Under the pieces are notes generated by a model. That model had not been told where the DNA came from. It saw nothing but the letters and a program-made list of their open reading frames with translations, and ran no database searches. From Cytophagaceae bacterium (GTDB lineage Bacteria; Bacteroidota; Bacteroidia; Cytophagales; Spirosomataceae), in assembly GCA_947450365.1 (NCBI GenBank), contig CANFVE010000031.1:1-34690 (forward strand): 34,690 bases of DNA, written 5' to 3'. Positions 8,492-16,407 of this stretch are shown here, piece after piece. Within the stretch, counting starts at the first letter, position 1; each line of letters starts with the position of its first letter. Both the position numbers and the translations under genes were made by a program.

Positions 8492-8553
8492 TATCCCAGG
8501 CGATAATATCCTGCGTAATATGCGATGTAATACGTTTTGTTTTCAAAATTCAT
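8491..8553 (-). CDS. Tyrosine leader peptide (attenuator)
   Basis: A 20-codon frame, ATG 8553 to TAG 8491, encodes MNFENKTYYIAYYAGYYRLG. Six of 20 residues are tyrosine, in three Tyr-Tyr pairs (codons 8-9, 12-13, 16-17), and the frame is followed by mutually exclusive antiterminator and terminator hairpins and then by the tyrosine-synthesis genes. This is the layout of classical amino-acid attenuators (trp, his, phe). I infer that scarcity of charged tRNA-Tyr stalls the ribosome and lets the operon be transcribed. The ATG is only 4 bases after the -7 promoter element, so the messenger probably begins at or next to the AUG (leaderless). Confidence 0.88.
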   Translation of the reverse strand: MNFENKTYYIAYYAGYYRLG

Positions 8554-8557
8554 GTGC

Positions 8558-8587
8558 CAAAGGTATACATATTTTGCATAGACGCAA
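8558..8587 (-). promoter_or_regulatory. Promoter of the tyrosine operon
   Basis: On the minus strand TTG (8587-8585, in TTTTGC) and TACCTTTG (8565-8558) are separated by 19 bases, an exact match to the Bacteroidota housekeeping promoter pattern. Transcription would start near 8553-8554, at the leader ATG. Confidence 0.8.
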
Positions 8588-8590
8588 AAT
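8571..8590. repeat. Inverted repeat inside the tyrosine promoter
   Basis: ATTTTGC (8571-8577) and GCAAAAT (8584-8590) form a perfect 7-bp inverted repeat with a 6-base spacer. One arm covers the -33 element and the other lies in the promoter spacer, so it could be a repressor operator. It may also be chance, as the arms are AT-rich. Confidence 0.45.
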
Positions 8591-8608
8591 CTAGCTAAGC
8601 TAATTTTT

Positions 8609-8661
8609 AAGGGAGGAAGTCAAATCCATCGGATACATGAACGGGGTATCGGACCCTCCTT
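8609..8661. repeat. Imperfect inverted repeat between recX and the tyrosine promoter
   Basis: AAGG(G)AGG (8609-8616) pairs with CCTCCTT (8655-8661), GTC (8619-8621) with GAC (8652-8654), and GATAC (8632-8636) with GTATC (8646-8650): 15 base pairs with two bulges and an internal loop. There is no T-run on either strand, so it is not an ordinary terminator. It could fold in the recX messenger 3' end or be a small structured RNA; function unknown. The rest of 8429-8710 is taken up by the tyrosine control region. Confidence 0.4.
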
Positions 8662-8710
8662 GATCTTCCGAGCGATTTGATATTTTCGTTCATTTCAAAG
8701 AAGTCGTTTT

Positions 8711-9235
8711 TTAGGGATTCGCTGCATCCTCCGCGAAGATCGCTTTCACTTGTTGGTGGATCAGATTGATTTCAAAACCTTTGGATTGGGCGAATAGGAC
8801 GCATTTTTGGTATTGTTGGGCCCCAGAACCCGTTTTTAAGGAAGCCTTTTTTTTGCGTATCAAAAGAGCTAATTGTTCTGAATAGGTTGTTTCTTGAATC
8901 GACTCCCAAGCTTTTTCGATGAATGCTTCCGTGATGCCTCGTTTTCGTAATTCAAAATTGATTTTTTGGCGGCCCCAATGTTTTTGATTGAATTTCGAAC
9001 GGACATAAATCTCAGCGAATCGACCTTCGTGCACATAATTATTTTCGGTCAGCCAGCTAATATATTCCAAGAAATCATCCGAAAGTAGGCCTAATTCATA
9101 CATTTTTTTATGTAATTCTTGTACACAACGTTCCTGATAGGCGCAATAGCGGGCCAGGGCATGTAGGATTTTAGCGTCCACGGGAAGGCTATTAGGATTC
9201 GAGGGCTTCGACCTGATCGAGATTGAACAAATCAT
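8711..9235 (-). CDS. recX: Regulatory protein RecX
   Basis: RecX binds RecA filaments and tunes recombination activity. The helical repeats are recognisable: RYCAYQERCVQELHKKM, LENNY-type helix (WLTENNYVHEGRFAEIYVRSKF), and the family core HWGRQKINFELRKRGI. The ATG start at 9235 gives 174 residues and overlaps the end of hemA by 44 bases; a GTG at 9181 would give 156 residues and avoid the overlap, and the residues before it (SIRSKPSNPNSLP) do not look conserved, so 9181 may be the real start. It appears cotranscribed with hemA, a pairing with no obvious functional logic. Confidence 0.88.
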   Translation of the reverse strand: MICSISIRSKPSNPNSLPVDAKILHALARYCAYQERCVQELHKKMYELGLLSDDFLEYISWLTENNYVHEGRFAEIYVRSKFNQKHWGRQKINFELRKRGITEAFIEKAWESIQETTYSEQLALLIRKKKASLKTGSGAQQYQKCVLFAQSKGFEINLIHQQVKAIFAEDAANP

Positions 9236-10463
9236 TCAATACATCAATCATTTTTTCTGATTCGCCGCGCTTGCAGGCAGCTTTCAAATGAATCACCGGC
9301 TGTTTCATGATTTTTTGAACCAAATTCGCCGTGATTTTTTCTAATTTTTCAACTTCTTCTGCACTTAATCCTTTCAAATGACGATTGATTTCATCTTTGC
9401 GGATTTGTTCGAGGGCATTTTTTAATTTGTGAATCGTCGGGGAAACTTCCATTTCCTTCGACCAATCATTAAAACTCACAATGCTTTCTTCAATAATCAC
9501 TTTGACATCCGGAATCGAAGCGATGCGGGCGGCTAATGCTTCATCGGCACGCTCTTGTAAGGAATCGATGTTGTATAACAAAATGCCCGGATTCTTTTCA
9601 ATTCCCTCTTCGATGCTCCGGGGCACGGATAAATCGATGAAATACTTAAAGGATAGGACCTGTAATTTTTTGATTTCCTCTAGGGTGATGATTGGGTTTT
9701 CTGTCCGTACGGAGGAGATAATGATATCTGCTGCTTCCACTTCCTTCCATAAATCCTCAAAAGGCGCAACGCGGAATGGTTTTCCTTGTGCGATTTTTTC
9801 GGCTTTTTCCAGGGTGCGATTCATCACCGTAAATTCCGCGAATTCCTTTTCCTCCATGTTTTTACATACATCGAGGCCGATTTCACCGAGGCCCAAAATC
9901 AAAACCTTCGGTTGGGGAATGGCTTGGGATAATTCTTCCGCCAAGGCCACCGTCGCATAAGATACGGAAGCGGCACCGTCACGGAAGGAAGTTTCTTGGG
10001 CGACGCGCTTGTTGGAATAAAAAATCGTATGCATTAAGCGATGCAAATAAGGGCCGGCCATGTTGAGGTCAGCGGCTTGTTGGTACGCTTTTTTAATCTG
10101 ATTCGGAATTTGTAAATCACCTACCACTTTCGACTGCAATCCGGTAGCCACCTCAAATAAATGACGCAAGGAATCAATCGTGTCTTCCCGGTGTTTGAAA
10201 TAATTCAAAAATTCGGGGGTGACTTCGATTCCTTTTTCGATCAAAAGGGCCTTAACTAAGTTTTCGGATATGCTTTCTTTGGCCGTGTAATATAACTCGG
10301 TGCGGTTGCACGTTGAAACGATTAACAATTCATTTAAACCAAAAAGGTCTTTGCATGTAATCGCAAAAGCCCTGCTTTCTTCTTCATTCAAAGCTACCAT
10401 CTCACGAATCGTGAGCGGGGCCGTGCGATGGGAAATACTAACAGACTTAAATGGTATGATCAT
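9192..10463 (-). CDS. hemA: Glutamyl-tRNA reductase
   Basis: This enzyme reduces glutamyl-tRNA(Glu) to glutamate-1-semialdehyde with NADPH, the first step of the C5 route to haem. The catalytic cysteine is Cys52 in STCNRTELYY. The N-terminal SHRTAPLTIRE, the segment GLQSKVVGDLQIPNQIKKAY (108-127) and the nucleotide-binding GLGEIG (191-196) are all in place, followed by the C-terminal dimerisation helix. Length (423 residues) is usual. On the minus strand a TACTTTTG (10498-10491) upstream could be its -7 element, though no good -33 partner is seen. It is divergent from the reductase gene at 10571. Confidence 0.96.
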   Translation of the reverse strand: MIIPFKSVSISHRTAPLTIREMVALNEEESRAFAITCKDLFGLNELLIVSTCNRTELYYTAKESISENLVKALLIEKGIEVTPEFLNYFKHREDTIDSLRHLFEVATGLQSKVVGDLQIPNQIKKAYQQAADLNMAGPYLHRLMHTIFYSNKRVAQETSFRDGAASVSYATVALAEELSQAIPQPKVLILGLGEIGLDVCKNMEEKEFAEFTVMNRTLEKAEKIAQGKPFRVAPFEDLWKEVEAADIIISSVRTENPIITLEEIKKLQVLSFKYFIDLSVPRSIEEGIEKNPGILLYNIDSLQERADEALAARIASIPDVKVIIEESIVSFNDWSKEMEVSPTIHKLKNALEQIRKDEINRHLKGLSAEEVEKLEKITANLVQKIMKQPVIHLKAACKRGESEKMIDVLNDLFNLDQVEALES

Positions 10464-10570
10464 TTCGTGGTATGCGTAAAATTTAATTCACAAAAGTACA
10501 ATGCAAATTTTAATTTGTATCCTTCTTTGTCAGAAAATCGTAATTTAGATGAAGAATAAATTATAGCCAA

Positions 10571-11395
10571 ATGTCATTCAAAAACAAAACTGTTTTTATC
10601 ACCGGTGCCTCGCGGGGAATCGGATTGGAAATTGCCAAAAAATTGGCTTCAGAGGGCGCAAACATCGTTATTGCCGCCAAAACATCTGAGCCTCATCCTA
10701 AATTATCCGGCACGATTCATACGGCCGCTGCGGAAATTGAGGCCTTGGGTGGGCAGGCGCTGGCCTGTATGGTGGATATTCGTGATGAAAATCAGGTTTT
10801 GGATGCCGTGGAAAAGGCGGTGGCGCGTTTTGGTGGGATAGATATGTTGATCAATAATGCATCGGCGATTCAGTTGACCGGCACCTTGCGTACGGACATG
10901 AAAAAATACGATCTTATGCATCAAGTGAATGCCCGTGGAACATTTTTATGTGCGCAAGCTTGTTTGCCTCATTTGTTGAAATCCGAAAACCCGCACGTCT
11001 TAACCTTATCTCCGCCCCTAAACGTAGAGGCGCGTTGGTTTGAAAACCATGTGGCCTATTCGATGGCAAAATTCGGGATGTCGCTTTGTACCTTGGGCAT
11101 GGCAGCGGAATTTAAGGGAAAGGTGGCCTTTAATGCACTTTGGCCGAAGACGATTATTGCCACCGCGGCGATCGAATTTGCCATTGGTAATGCGCAAATG
11201 TTGCAATTAGCCCGCAAGCCCAGCATCATGGCAGATGCAGCAGCAGTGATATTGCAACGTGATGCCAAAAGCGTTTCAGGAAATTTTTACATCGATGAGG
11301 AAGTGTTGCGCGCCGAAGGCATCACCGATTTCGAAACCTACCGAGTAAATCCTAACACACCTGAAAATCAATTAATTCCAGACTTTTTTATTTAA
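10571..11395 (+). CDS. SDR-family oxidoreductase, HSDL2-like
   Basis: A short-chain dehydrogenase of 274 residues with a Rossmann fold: TGASRGIG at 11-18 binds the cofactor, NNASA is at 95-99, and the catalytic pair is Tyr163 and Lys167 in YSMAK. The stretch LSPPLNVEARWFENHVAYSMAKFGMSLCTLGMA closely follows hydroxysteroid dehydrogenase-like protein 2, whose bacterial relatives probably act on lipid-derived substrates. It is the first gene of a tight plus-strand run; the next gene begins 6 bases after its stop. The actual substrate is unknown. Confidence 0.9.
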   Translation: MSFKNKTVFITGASRGIGLEIAKKLASEGANIVIAAKTSEPHPKLSGTIHTAAAEIEALGGQALACMVDIRDENQVLDAVEKAVARFGGIDMLINNASAIQLTGTLRTDMKKYDLMHQVNARGTFLCAQACLPHLLKSENPHVLTLSPPLNVEARWFENHVAYSMAKFGMSLCTLGMAAEFKGKVAFNALWPKTIIATAAIEFAIGNAQMLQLARKPSIMADAAAVILQRDAKSVSGNFYIDEEVLRAEGITDFETYRVNPNTPENQLIPDFFI

Positions 11396-11401
11396 AACCT
11401 A

Positions 11402-12379
11402 GTGCCTGTCGTTCAGTCCCAACTATCGCATAGATCGCCGTTATGGTTGCCCGACGGCCATTTCCAAAGCATATATCCCTCCCTATTCAGGAAGGTAATT
11501 CCTGTTTTTAATCCCATCAGGGAACGGCTAGAATTGCCAGATGGGGATTTTTTAGATGTCGATTGGTTTAGGCAATCGGTTAAATCTTCCGAAAAACCCT
11601 GGGTGATTGTTTCGCATGGATTGGAAGGGAGTAGTGATCGGCATTATGTGTTGGGTTTGGTCAATGCATTGTTGGGCCAAGGATTTAATGCCTTGGCTTG
11701 GAATTATAGGAGTTGTTCCGGCGAAATGAATCGCAATCTTCGATTTTATCACAGTGGGGCGACGGACGATTTGGATTTCATCATACATCAAGTGGCAGCC
11801 AGAGGAGCCCACGATATCTATTTAGCGGGCTTTAGCTTGGGGGGCAACATGACCCTTAAATGGCTCGGGGAACAAGGAGAAAATCCTCCTCATTTCATTC
11901 GAAAAGCTGTGGCATTTTCCGTACCTTTACACCTTTCTAGCAGTAGCAAGCAATTAGCCCGCTGGGAAAACCGCCTCTACACACATCGATTTTTAAAAAC
12001 GCTGATTCAAAAAGTAAAGGAGAAGTCGCTTCGTTTTCCGAACGAAATTACGATAGACATGCTTGCTTCCATTCGGAGTTTAAAAGATTTTGATGATATA
12101 ATTACGGGGCCTTTGCATGGGTTTAGGGATGCGGAGGACTATTATGAACAAAATAGTTCGCTGTATTTTTTGGATAAAATTCACGTGGATACGTTGATCA
12201 TAAACGCCAAAAACGACCCATTTTTATCGGCGGAATGCCTTCCTGTCCAACAGGCCTCTGCATGGAAACATGTCCATGTAGAAATCTCCAAAACAGGCGG
12301 TCATTGTGGCTTTTTTCCAAAGAATTACCAGGGGCAAACTTGGTCTGAGGAGCGAGCGGTCGATTGGTTTAGAATTTGA
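11402..12379 (+). CDS. Alpha/beta hydrolase, YheT/ABHD1-3 family
   Basis: An alpha/beta-hydrolase of 325 residues. HGLEGSSDRHY gives the oxyanion region, Ser145 in GFSLGGN is the nucleophile, Asp272 in NAKNDPF the acid and His301 in TGGHCGF the base. These motifs define the YheT/ABHD1 family of esterases or lipases; substrates in bacteria are not settled. The start is GTG (11402), 6 bases after the reductase stop. The neighbour with a lipid-type reductase hints at lipid metabolism, but the gene also sits next to the serine genes, so cotranscription may be incidental. Confidence 0.9.
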   Translation: MPVVQSQLSHRSPLWLPDGHFQSIYPSLFRKVIPVFNPIRERLELPDGDFLDVDWFRQSVKSSEKPWVIVSHGLEGSSDRHYVLGLVNALLGQGFNALAWNYRSCSGEMNRNLRFYHSGATDDLDFIIHQVAARGAHDIYLAGFSLGGNMTLKWLGEQGENPPHFIRKAVAFSVPLHLSSSSKQLARWENRLYTHRFLKTLIQKVKEKSLRFPNEITIDMLASIRSLKDFDDIITGPLHGFRDAEDYYEQNSSLYFLDKIHVDTLIINAKNDPFLSAECLPVQQASAWKHVHVEISKTGGHCGFFPKNYQGQTWSEERAVDWFRI

Positions 12380-12385
12380 TGAAAT

Positions 12386-14302
12386 ATGAATATAATGCCT
12401 AATACAACAGATCAATTAACCATTGTCATTGACTTTGATAGCACTTTTACTAAAGTAGAGGGGCTCGATGAATTAGCTCGAATCGCCCTTCAAGGCAGTT
12501 CGAAACAAGCAGAAATCGTAGGAAAAATTCGTGAAATCACTGACAAAGGCATGGTTGGTGAATATTCCTTCGCCGATTCGTTACGCGATCGCGTGGCCTT
12601 ATTGCCCGCGAATCGTTCCCATGTAGATCAATTAATCCTTTTTCTTAAAGGCAAAATTTCCGAATCATTTAAGCGGAATAAACCTTTTTTAACGGAGTTC
12701 GCGGATCAAATCTTAATTGTTTCTAGCGGTTTCAAAGATTTTATCGTGCCGGTCGTCGAAGAAATGGGCATTGCGGCTGATCACGTATATGCGAATACAT
12801 TTACGTATGATGAAGCGGGTGAAATTACGGGATACGATGCCAGTAACCTGTTGTCCCAAGACCGTGGCAAGGTTAAATTATTGCAATCCTTGGCCTTAGA
12901 TGGCGAGGTTTTTGTGATTGGTGATGGTTATACGGATTATGAATTGAGAGAAGCCGGATTGGCGAATAAGTTTTTTGCTTTTACGGAGAATGTGTCTCGC
13001 AAGGCGGTGACGGATAAGGCTGATTTTGTGGTGCCTTCGTTGGATGAATTTTTATATTTGAATGGCTTAAGTCGGGCACAATCCTATCCGAAATCACGGA
13101 TCAAGGTTTTATTGCTCGAAAATGTCCATCCAGCCGCGGTGAGTGCCTTTACGAAAGAGGGATTCCAAGTGGAGTTATTGAAGGGTGCTTTGGATGAGGA
13201 TGAATTAATCGAAAAAATTAAGGATGTGTCTATTTTGGGCTTACGGTCCAAAACGAATTTGACGAAAAGGGTCTTGGATCATCCGAATGCGTCCCGACTC
13301 ATGTGCGTCGGTGCGTTTTGCATCGGAACGAACCAAGTGGATTTGGCCGAATGCGAGAATCGTGGCATCGCGGTATTTAATGCGCCCTATTCGAATACGC
13401 GAAGTGTGGTGGAATTGTCGATAGGCCTCATGGTTATGTTGACCCGTAATATTTTCGAAAAATCGACCCACATGCACGCGGGAATTTGGGATAAATCGGC
13501 GACGAATTCCTTTGAAATTCGCGGAAAGAAAATCGGTTTAGTGGGCTATGGAAATATTGGAACGCAGATATCCGTGATTGCGGAGGCGTTGGGCATGGAG
13601 GTGTATTTTTATGATGCGGTGGATAAGCTGGCCCTCGGAAATGCGAAGAAATGTAAGACATTGAAGGAGCTTTTTGGCCTTGCGGATTTTGTGAGTTTGC
13701 ATGTCGACGGGCGTAAATCGAATACCAATATCATCGGTGCCCAAGAATTTTCATGGATGAAGGACAATGTCATCTTTTTGAATTTGTCACGAGGCCATGT
13801 GGTGGACATTCAGGCTTTAGTGGTTGCCATTAAAGCCGGGAAAGTGTGGGGAGCGGCGGTGGATGTGTTTCCGTATGAGCCCAAAACGAATGACGAGGAA
13901 TTTGTGAATGAATTACGTGGTTTACCTAATGTGATTTTAACGCCACATATTGGGGGGTCTACGGAAGAGGCGCAGGCGAACATTGGGGAATTTGTGCCGG
14001 CCAAATTATTGCAATTCATGAATAATGGAAGCACGTATGGATCGGTGAATTTCCCGGAGTTGCAATTGCCACCGCTGGAAAATGCCCACCGCTTATTGCA
14101 CATTCATCACAATGTGCCGGGGATTTTGGCACAGATTAATAATGTGTTTGCGAAATATCAGGTGAACATCATCGGGCAATATTTAAAAACCACCGAAAAA
14201 ACGGGTTATGTGATTACGGATGTGGCGAAGGAATATTCGGAGGAGATTGTGAATGAATTGAAATTAATTGACAATACCATTAAATTCAGAATGTTATACT
14301 AA
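12386..14302 (+). CDS. Bifunctional phosphoserine phosphatase / D-3-phosphoglycerate dehydrogenase fusion
   Basis: One 638-residue protein carries the first and last steps of serine synthesis. Residues 1-225 are a SerB-type HAD phosphatase: DFDST (Asp16, Asp18), EGLDELA, SSGF (113-116) and GDGYTD (179-184). Residues 238-638 are SerA: NAD motif GYGNIG (387-392), LSRGHVVD, and the catalytic histidine His521 in PHIGGSTEEAQ. A C-terminal ACT domain (570-638) keeps His574, Asn576 and Asn594, which match in spacing the serine-binding His344, Asn346 and Asn364 of E. coli SerA, so feedback inhibition by serine is likely. An alternative ATG at 12395 would shorten it by 3 residues. The SerC-like gene starts directly after the stop. 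Confidence 0.93.
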   Translation: MNIMPNTTDQLTIVIDFDSTFTKVEGLDELARIALQGSSKQAEIVGKIREITDKGMVGEYSFADSLRDRVALLPANRSHVDQLILFLKGKISESFKRNKPFLTEFADQILIVSSGFKDFIVPVVEEMGIAADHVYANTFTYDEAGEITGYDASNLLSQDRGKVKLLQSLALDGEVFVIGDGYTDYELREAGLANKFFAFTENVSRKAVTDKADFVVPSLDEFLYLNGLSRAQSYPKSRIKVLLLENVHPAAVSAFTKEGFQVELLKGALDEDELIEKIKDVSILGLRSKTNLTKRVLDHPNASRLMCVGAFCIGTNQVDLAECENRGIAVFNAPYSNTRSVVELSIGLMVMLTRNIFEKSTHMHAGIWDKSATNSFEIRGKKIGLVGYGNIGTQISVIAEALGMEVYFYDAVDKLALGNAKKCKTLKELFGLADFVSLHVDGRKSNTNIIGAQEFSWMKDNVIFLNLSRGHVVDIQALVVAIKAGKVWGAAVDVFPYEPKTNDEEFVNELRGLPNVILTPHIGGSTEEAQANIGEFVPAKLLQFMNNGSTYGSVNFPELQLPPLENAHRLLHIHHNVPGILAQINNVFAKYQVNIIGQYLKTTEKTGYVITDVAKEYSEEIVNELKLIDNTIKFRMLY

Positions 14303-15385
14303 ATGAGCGCGATGAAAACCACGTTTTTTACACCGGGTCCGGCTGCTCTTTTTCCGACGGTGGAGGGGCATTACCAAGAAGCGTTTCGCTTGCATTTGGG
14401 GTCGATTTCCCATCGCTCATCGACGTTTCGGAAAATATACCAACATACCGCTGAGCAATTACGTATCCTCTTTAATCTTCCCTCCAGTCACGCGATTTTA
14501 TTCACGGGTTCGGCTACCGAGATTTGGGAACGTATTTTGATGAATACAGTGGAGCATGAAAGTTTTCATTTAGTCAATGGTTCGTTTTCAAAAAAATTCT
14601 ACGATTTTTCAAAGGAATTACACAAATATGCGAATGCGCAACATAAGCCATTTGGAGAGGGATTTGATGCCTCGGAGGTGGAGGTTCCCGAATATGCGGA
14701 GCTGATTTGTTGCACCGCGAATGAAACCAGTTCGGGCGTTCAAATGCGTGCATCGGAGATTCATAAATTGAAAAAATCGAACAAAACGAAATTTGTGGCA
14801 GTGGATATGGTTTCTTCGGCGCCCTATCCGAATTTAGATTATTCCTTGGTCGATTCCGCTTTTTTTTCAGTCCAAAAATCCTTCGGATTGCCGGCGGGAT
14901 TAGGGGTTTGGTTTGCGAATGAAGCGATGTTGGAAAAGTCGGAGCGCATGAAAAAGCATGAGGGAATTGTAGGAACCTATCATTCTTTGCCGAGTCTTTG
15001 GGAGAATTATGTAAAATTTGAAACGCCGGAAACCCCGAATGTAATGGCGATATATGTCTTGGGTAAAGTGGCAGAGGATTTTAACCGAATTGGGGCGGAT
15101 GTGATGCGGAAAGAGACGGATAAAAAGGCGAAATTAATATATGATTTTGCACGCAAATCGGATCAGTTTGAGATTTTTGTGGAGCAGGAATCCCATCGAT
15201 CGGCCACCGTTGCGGTATTAAATTGCAAGGAATTAGCTGGAAATGTCATTGAGCGCGTGAAAGCGAAAAGTGGCATGGTGATTGGGTCTGGGTATGGAAA
15301 AATGAAGGAGACTCAAATTCGCATTGCGAATTTTCCGGCAGTAGATTTGGAACAAGTAGAGACTTTATTGTATAATTTAGTCTAA
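14303..15385 (+). CDS. serC: Class V aminotransferase, probable phosphoserine aminotransferase
   Basis: A 360-residue PLP enzyme of aminotransferase class V. The opening FFTPGPAALFPTV and LGSISHRS fit the SerC/alanine-glyoxylate aminotransferase group; the PLP lysine is Lys192 in FFSVQKSFGLPAG, with Asp168 of VDMVSS contacting the cofactor ring. It begins on the base after the stop codon of the SerB-SerA fusion, so it surely supplies the middle step, 3-phosphohydroxypyruvate to 3-phosphoserine. The sequence alone would also allow an alanine-glyoxylate activity; the context decides. Confidence 0.88.
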   Translation: MSAMKTTFFTPGPAALFPTVEGHYQEAFRLHLGSISHRSSTFRKIYQHTAEQLRILFNLPSSHAILFTGSATEIWERILMNTVEHESFHLVNGSFSKKFYDFSKELHKYANAQHKPFGEGFDASEVEVPEYAELICCTANETSSGVQMRASEIHKLKKSNKTKFVAVDMVSSAPYPNLDYSLVDSAFFSVQKSFGLPAGLGVWFANEAMLEKSERMKKHEGIVGTYHSLPSLWENYVKFETPETPNVMAIYVLGKVAEDFNRIGADVMRKETDKKAKLIYDFARKSDQFEIFVEQESHRSATVAVLNCKELAGNVIERVKAKSGMVIGSGYGKMKETQIRIANFPAVDLEQVETLLYNLV

Positions 15386-15405
15386 ACGATTAAAATAAAC
15401 CTATT

Positions 15406-16407
15406 ATGAAAATTGATCAACCCATTCGTTGGGGTATTCTGGCTTGCGGAGGCATTGCCCGCAAATTTGCTGATGATTTAGCGTTTGTTTCCAATGGGTA
15501 TTTAGCTGCAGTCTCTTCTCGGGACATTTCGCGTGCCAACGAATTTGCTTCCCATTATTCGAAAGATGTCAAGGTATATGGTAGCTACGAGGCTATGCTG
15601 TCCAGTGGTGAAATCGACGTCGTATACATCGCATCTCCGCATGGATTGCATTATGAACATACGATGATGTGTTTAGACGCGGGTTTACCGGTTTTGTGTG
15701 AAAAGGCCTTTGCGATTAATTCGGGCCAAGTGGCGAAAATGATTGCCAAAGCCCGGGAGAAAAACATCTTTTTGATGGAGGCTTTGTGGACGCGTTTTCA
15801 TCCGTCGATCGTCAAATTAAAAGAGCTCCTCGCCTCGGGTGTCATCGGAGATATTTTGCATCTAGAGGCTGATTTTGGAATTAAATTGCCTTATAACGTG
15901 GAGGCGCGTTGGTTTAATCCCTATTTGACGGGGGGCTCCTTGATGGATATTGGTATTTATCCTTTGTTCATTTCCAAATTGGTGCTGGGGAATCCTTTAG
16001 AACTAAAAGCCACTGGAGTTTTGACGGATTCGGGCGTGGATATGAATTGCTCGATTGTAACCAAATATGCATCTGGGGCTACGGCGACCTTATTTTCGAC
16101 TTTCGCAGCGCAAACTGATACGACTTGTACGATTTACGGTACGTTGGGCAAGATATTTATGCATGGCCGTTTTCATGAGACGAAGGGAATAACGTTGTCG
16201 GTATATGAGGGTGAATCCCAAGTAGATACGGTTTTCGAAACCGAGCGGTCAGGATGGGGATATAGTTATGAAGCTGATGCGGTTCAAGAAGATTTACGGG
16301 CTGGGAAGACGGAAAATGCGTTGATGACACATGCATTCAGTCAAGAATTGATGGGTCTATTAGATCAAATTCGTGCTGAAATTGGCCTAGTTTATCCAAA
16401 TGAATAA
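15406..16407 (+). CDS. Gfo/Idh/MocA-family oxidoreductase
   Basis: A NAD(P)-dependent dehydrogenase of 333 residues. The N-terminal RWGILACGGIARKFADDL is the cofactor-binding loop, EKAFAIN replaces the more common EKP motif, and EALWTRFHPSIVKLKELL and GGSLMDIGIYPLFIS are typical of the dihydrodiol-dehydrogenase-like branch, which oxidises sugars or cyclic diols. The gene is 20 bases after serC, and its last 8 bases overlap the next gene. The substrate cannot be named; a sugar or inositol derivative is likely for the family. Confidence 0.9.
   Translation: MKIDQPIRWGILACGGIARKFADDLAFVSNGYLAAVSSRDISRANEFASHYSKDVKVYGSYEAMLSSGEIDVVYIASPHGLHYEHTMMCLDAGLPVLCEKAFAINSGQVAKMIAKAREKNIFLMEALWTRFHPSIVKLKELLASGVIGDILHLEADFGIKLPYNVEARWFNPYLTGGSLMDIGIYPLFISKLVLGNPLELKATGVLTDSGVDMNCSIVTKYASGATATLFSTFAAQTDTTCTIYGTLGKIFMHGRFHETKGITLSVYEGESQVDTVFETERSGWGYSYEADAVQEDLRAGKTENALMTHAFSQELMGLLDQIRAEIGLVYPNE

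Noticed and set aside
10504..10517. Palindrome CAAATTTTAATTTG between hemA and the reductase gene
   Set aside because: It is short and made only of A/T apart from its ends, so it is expected by chance in such AT-rich intergenic DNA.
13241..14103. Several minus-strand open frames inside the SerB-SerA gene, the longest about 97 codons
   Set aside because: They lie opposite a strongly conserved gene, have no family-like sequence and no promoter, and are explained by its codon usage.
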